A stretch of 5,628 nt of DNA from Candidatus Firestoneibacteriota bacterium (GTDB lineage Bacteria; Oederibacteriota; JAAXVQ01). The stretch covers positions 1 to 5,628 of the forward strand of contig JAAXVQ010000158.1 of assembly GCA_013335425.1 (NCBI GenBank), written 5' to 3'. How positions within the stretch are numbered: position 1 is the first letter of the stretch; every line of letters begins with the position of its first letter. The position numbers were made by a program, and so were the translations under genes. Positions 4,032 through 5,628 of this stretch are shown in pieces. The notes under the pieces are model-generated. The model had not been told where the DNA came from. It made no database searches and was given only the letters and a program-made list of their open reading frames with translations.

Positions 4032-5628
4032 ATGTCTTATGTGGTGATGGCCCGCGCTTGGCGGCCGCAAAATTTCGACACCGTGGTAGGGCAGGAGCAT
4101 ATCGTCCGCACCCTGAAAAACGCCATCACGGCCAACCGTATTTCCCACGCCTACCTGTTTACCGGTCCGCGCGGCGTGGGCAAAACCACCACGGCCCGGC
4201 TGCTGGCCAAGGCGGTCAATTGCCTGGCCCCGGAAGCCGGGGAACCGTGCAACCATTGCGCGCGTTGCGAAGAGATCACCTCGGGCGCGGCCACGGACGT
4301 GATCGAAATCGACGGCGCTTCCAACGGCCTGGTGGACGATGCGCGCGAATTGCGCGAGAAGGTGAAATACGCCCCGGTCTCCTGCCGCTACAAGGTTTTG
4401 ATCATCGACGAAGTCCACATGATGAGCAACGCGGCCTTCAACGCCCTGCTCAAGACGCTGGAAGAACCGCCGGCCCACACGATTTTTATTTTGGCCACCA
4501 CCGAGTCCCACAAAATTCCGGCCACCATCGTCAGCCGTTGCCAGCGTTTCGACTTTAGGCGCATTCCGCTCAAGGAGATCGTGGAGCGGCTGGAAGCCAT
4601 GACGCGCGCCGAGAACATTCAAGCCGACGACGAAGCCCTGCGCGTCGTGGCCCGCGGCGCGGACGGAAGCTTGCGCGACGCCCAAAGTCTGCTGGACCAG
4701 ATCATCGCGTTTTCCGGCAACCGCATCACCGCCTCCGACGCCGTGGCGGTTTTGGGCTTGGTGGACATCCAGGTGTTCATGGCCTTGGTGGACGCTTTGG
4801 CCGAGCACGCCGCGCCCCGGGCTTTGGCCTTGGTGGAGCAGTTGGTGAACGCGGGCGCGGATTTGCGCCAGTTCATGAAGGATTGGGTCGATTACTGGCG
4901 CAACCTGGTGGTGACGCGCGTGTTGGGGGAAAAGGCCGGAGAAACCCTGAATTTGGCGGCCTCGGAAATGGCCGAGGTTTCCCGGCAGGCCCAGCTTTTT
5001 TCCCTGGAGGAACTCACCGGGTTGGCCAAGATTGTGGCCGGCACGGACGAAGAGCTGCGCCGCACGCAGCACCCGCGTCTGCTGCTGGAACTGCTGCTCG
5101 TGCGCCTGTGCGCCGCGCAGCGCGTGGTTTCCCTGGAAGCGCTTTGGCGTCAGCTGAAAAATTTGGAAGCGCGGGTAACGGCCTTGCCGGAAAAGACCGC
5201 GGCCGGCGGCGAAGCGGCCTTCTCCGCTGTTGTGCCCGCTGCGGAAAAAAATGAGCGGGAAAATCCTCGGCCCGCACCCGGCGTATTTTCGGAAACGACG
5301 GCGGAACCGGACGGGGGCCTGAACTTGACGTTGGCGGAACCCGAAACCTCTGCGGGCGACGAACCCGAACCTGCCGGGGAGCCGGTGCTGGCGGCGGACT
5401 CGCTGGAAGAAGCGGCGCCGGCGACGCCCTTGGATCGGGCCAAGGCCGTTTGGCCCGAAGTGTTGACGGCCTTGGGGCTGCAGAACCGGCGCGTGCAGGC
5501 CCTGCTCAAGGACGTCACCCTAAGCGCGGCCGAACCCGGTTGGATTGAGGTGACCTGTCTTTCGCCGTATCATCTGACCGGTTTGGAAAAAGAAGAATCG
5601 CGCAAGGTGGTGGAGGCCGCGCTGGAAA
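4032..5628 (+). CDS. dnaX: DNA polymerase III subunit tau/gamma (clamp loader), 3' end outside window
   Basis: 532 codons are open to the right edge, and the last base starts another codon. DnaX is the ATPase of the clamp loader that opens and loads the beta sliding clamp; the full tau form also ties the loader to polymerase and helicase. The start fits the family pattern MSYxVxARxWRPxxFxxVVGQ, with A9 where most members have Lys. Walker A is GPRGVGKT (45-52), zinc ligands are C64, C73, C76 and C79, Walker B is VLIIDEVH (122-129), LEEPP is at 143-147, sensor 1 is ILATTE (153-158), the SRC arginine finger is R169 and the sensor 2 arginine is R215. Domain III with RTQHPRLLLE (344-353) ends near 375. 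A Pro/Ala/Glu-rich linker runs to about 465. The tau-specific C-terminal region starts near D468 and is incomplete. Within the linker, codons 405-407 carry a possible slippage site whose -1 frame stops at 5252-5254, giving a gamma-like form of about 407 residues. It has its own promoter upstream. Confidence 0.97.
   Translation, partial: MSYVVMARAWRPQNFDTVVGQEHIVRTLKNAITANRISHAYLFTGPRGVGKTTTARLLAKAVNCLAPEAGEPCNHCARCEEITSGAATDVIEIDGASNGLVDDARELREKVKYAPVSCRYKVLIIDEVHMMSNAAFNALLKTLEEPPAHTIFILATTESHKIPATIVSRCQRFDFRRIPLKEIVERLEAMTRAENIQADDEALRVVARGADGSLRDAQSLLDQIIAFSGNRITASDAVAVLGLVDIQVFMALVDALAEHAAPRALALVEQLVNAGADLRQFMKDWVDYWRNLVVTRVLGEKAGETLNLAASEMAEVSRQAQLFSLEELTGLAKIVAGTDEELRRTQHPRLLLELLLVRLCAAQRVVSLEALWRQLKNLEARVTALPEKTAAGGEAAFSAVVPAAEKNERENPRPAPGVFSETTAEPDGGLNLTLAEPETSAGDEPEPAGEPVLAADSLEEAAPATPLDRAKAVWPEVLTALGLQNRRVQALLKDVTLSAAEPGWIEVTCLSPYHLTGLEKEESRKVVEAALE
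5245..5254 (+). other. dnaX: Candidate -1 frameshift or slippage site with adjacent stop in dnaX
   Basis: Seven adenines (5245-5251) are read in frame as GAA AAA AAT, so the heptamer A AAA AAT (5246-5252) has the X XXY YYZ phase for simultaneous -1 slippage. In the -1 frame the next codon is TGA (5252-5254). A polymerase stutter adding one A gives the same stop. GCGGG (5255-5259) can pair with CCCGC (5271-5275), an all-GC five-pair stem with an 11-base loop, starting two bases after the heptamer, a candidate stimulator. No AGGGAG-like upstream stimulator is seen. Placement in the linker after domain III matches known dnaX frameshift sites; use in this organism is inferred. Confidence 0.55.

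Noticed and set aside
3858..5072. Long open frame on the - strand (404 codons) opposite dnaX
   Set aside because: It is antisense to a gene with unambiguous AAA+ motifs, shows no recognisable domain, and has the His/Gln/Arg/Gly-rich composition expected from the complement of GC-rich coding DNA.
5159..5165. A AAT TTG heptamer in dnaX as an alternative frameshift site
   Set aside because: It lies at the edge of domain III. The -1 frame continues about 29 codons to the same TGA at 5252, and the last codon, TTG, is a poor slippery codon. The A7 site fits far better.

Overview
The window is GC-rich bacterial chromosomal DNA, about 95% coding, with every supported gene on the + strand. It joins two units: the end of a glycan (polysaccharide or O-antigen-like) biosynthesis operon, and a housekeeping replication gene, dnaX. 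No gene fixes the taxon. High GC, GTG/ATG starts with purine-rich ribosome binding sites and a sigma-70-like promoter fit many Gram-negative or candidate-phylum bacteria, and I do not name one.

Region 1 (1-3865) is a tightly packed four-gene run. It contains the C-terminal two-thirds or so of a GT4-type glycosyltransferase (cut by the left edge), a B12-binding-domain radical SAM protein that starts inside the previous stop codon, a second complete GT4-type glycosyltransferase, and a small stand-alone cyclic-nucleotide-binding protein. Junctions are a 4-base overlap, a 6-base gap and a 3-base gap, so one transcript and coupled translation are likely. The inferred logic is that the two transferases build a glycan, the radical SAM enzyme does a difficult C-H or methylation chemistry on a sugar or lipid intermediate, and the cyclic-nucleotide domain senses a nucleotide signal without binding DNA itself.

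Region 2 (3866-4031) is a 166-base gap. It holds a GC-rich hairpin without a U-tract and a good promoter, TTGACG-17 bp-TAGAAT, followed by a ribosome binding site.

Region 3 (4032-5628) is dnaX, the DNA polymerase III tau/gamma subunit, open at the right edge. The AAA+ and zinc-binding motifs are intact. The most interesting signal lies in its Pro/Ala/Glu-rich linker: an A7 run in the phase A AAA AAT, directly followed in the -1 frame by TGA. Slippage there would end the protein at about 407 residues, just past the oligomerisation domain, as in the classic dnaX gamma product. I saw no mobile element, CRISPR array, tRNA or rRNA.
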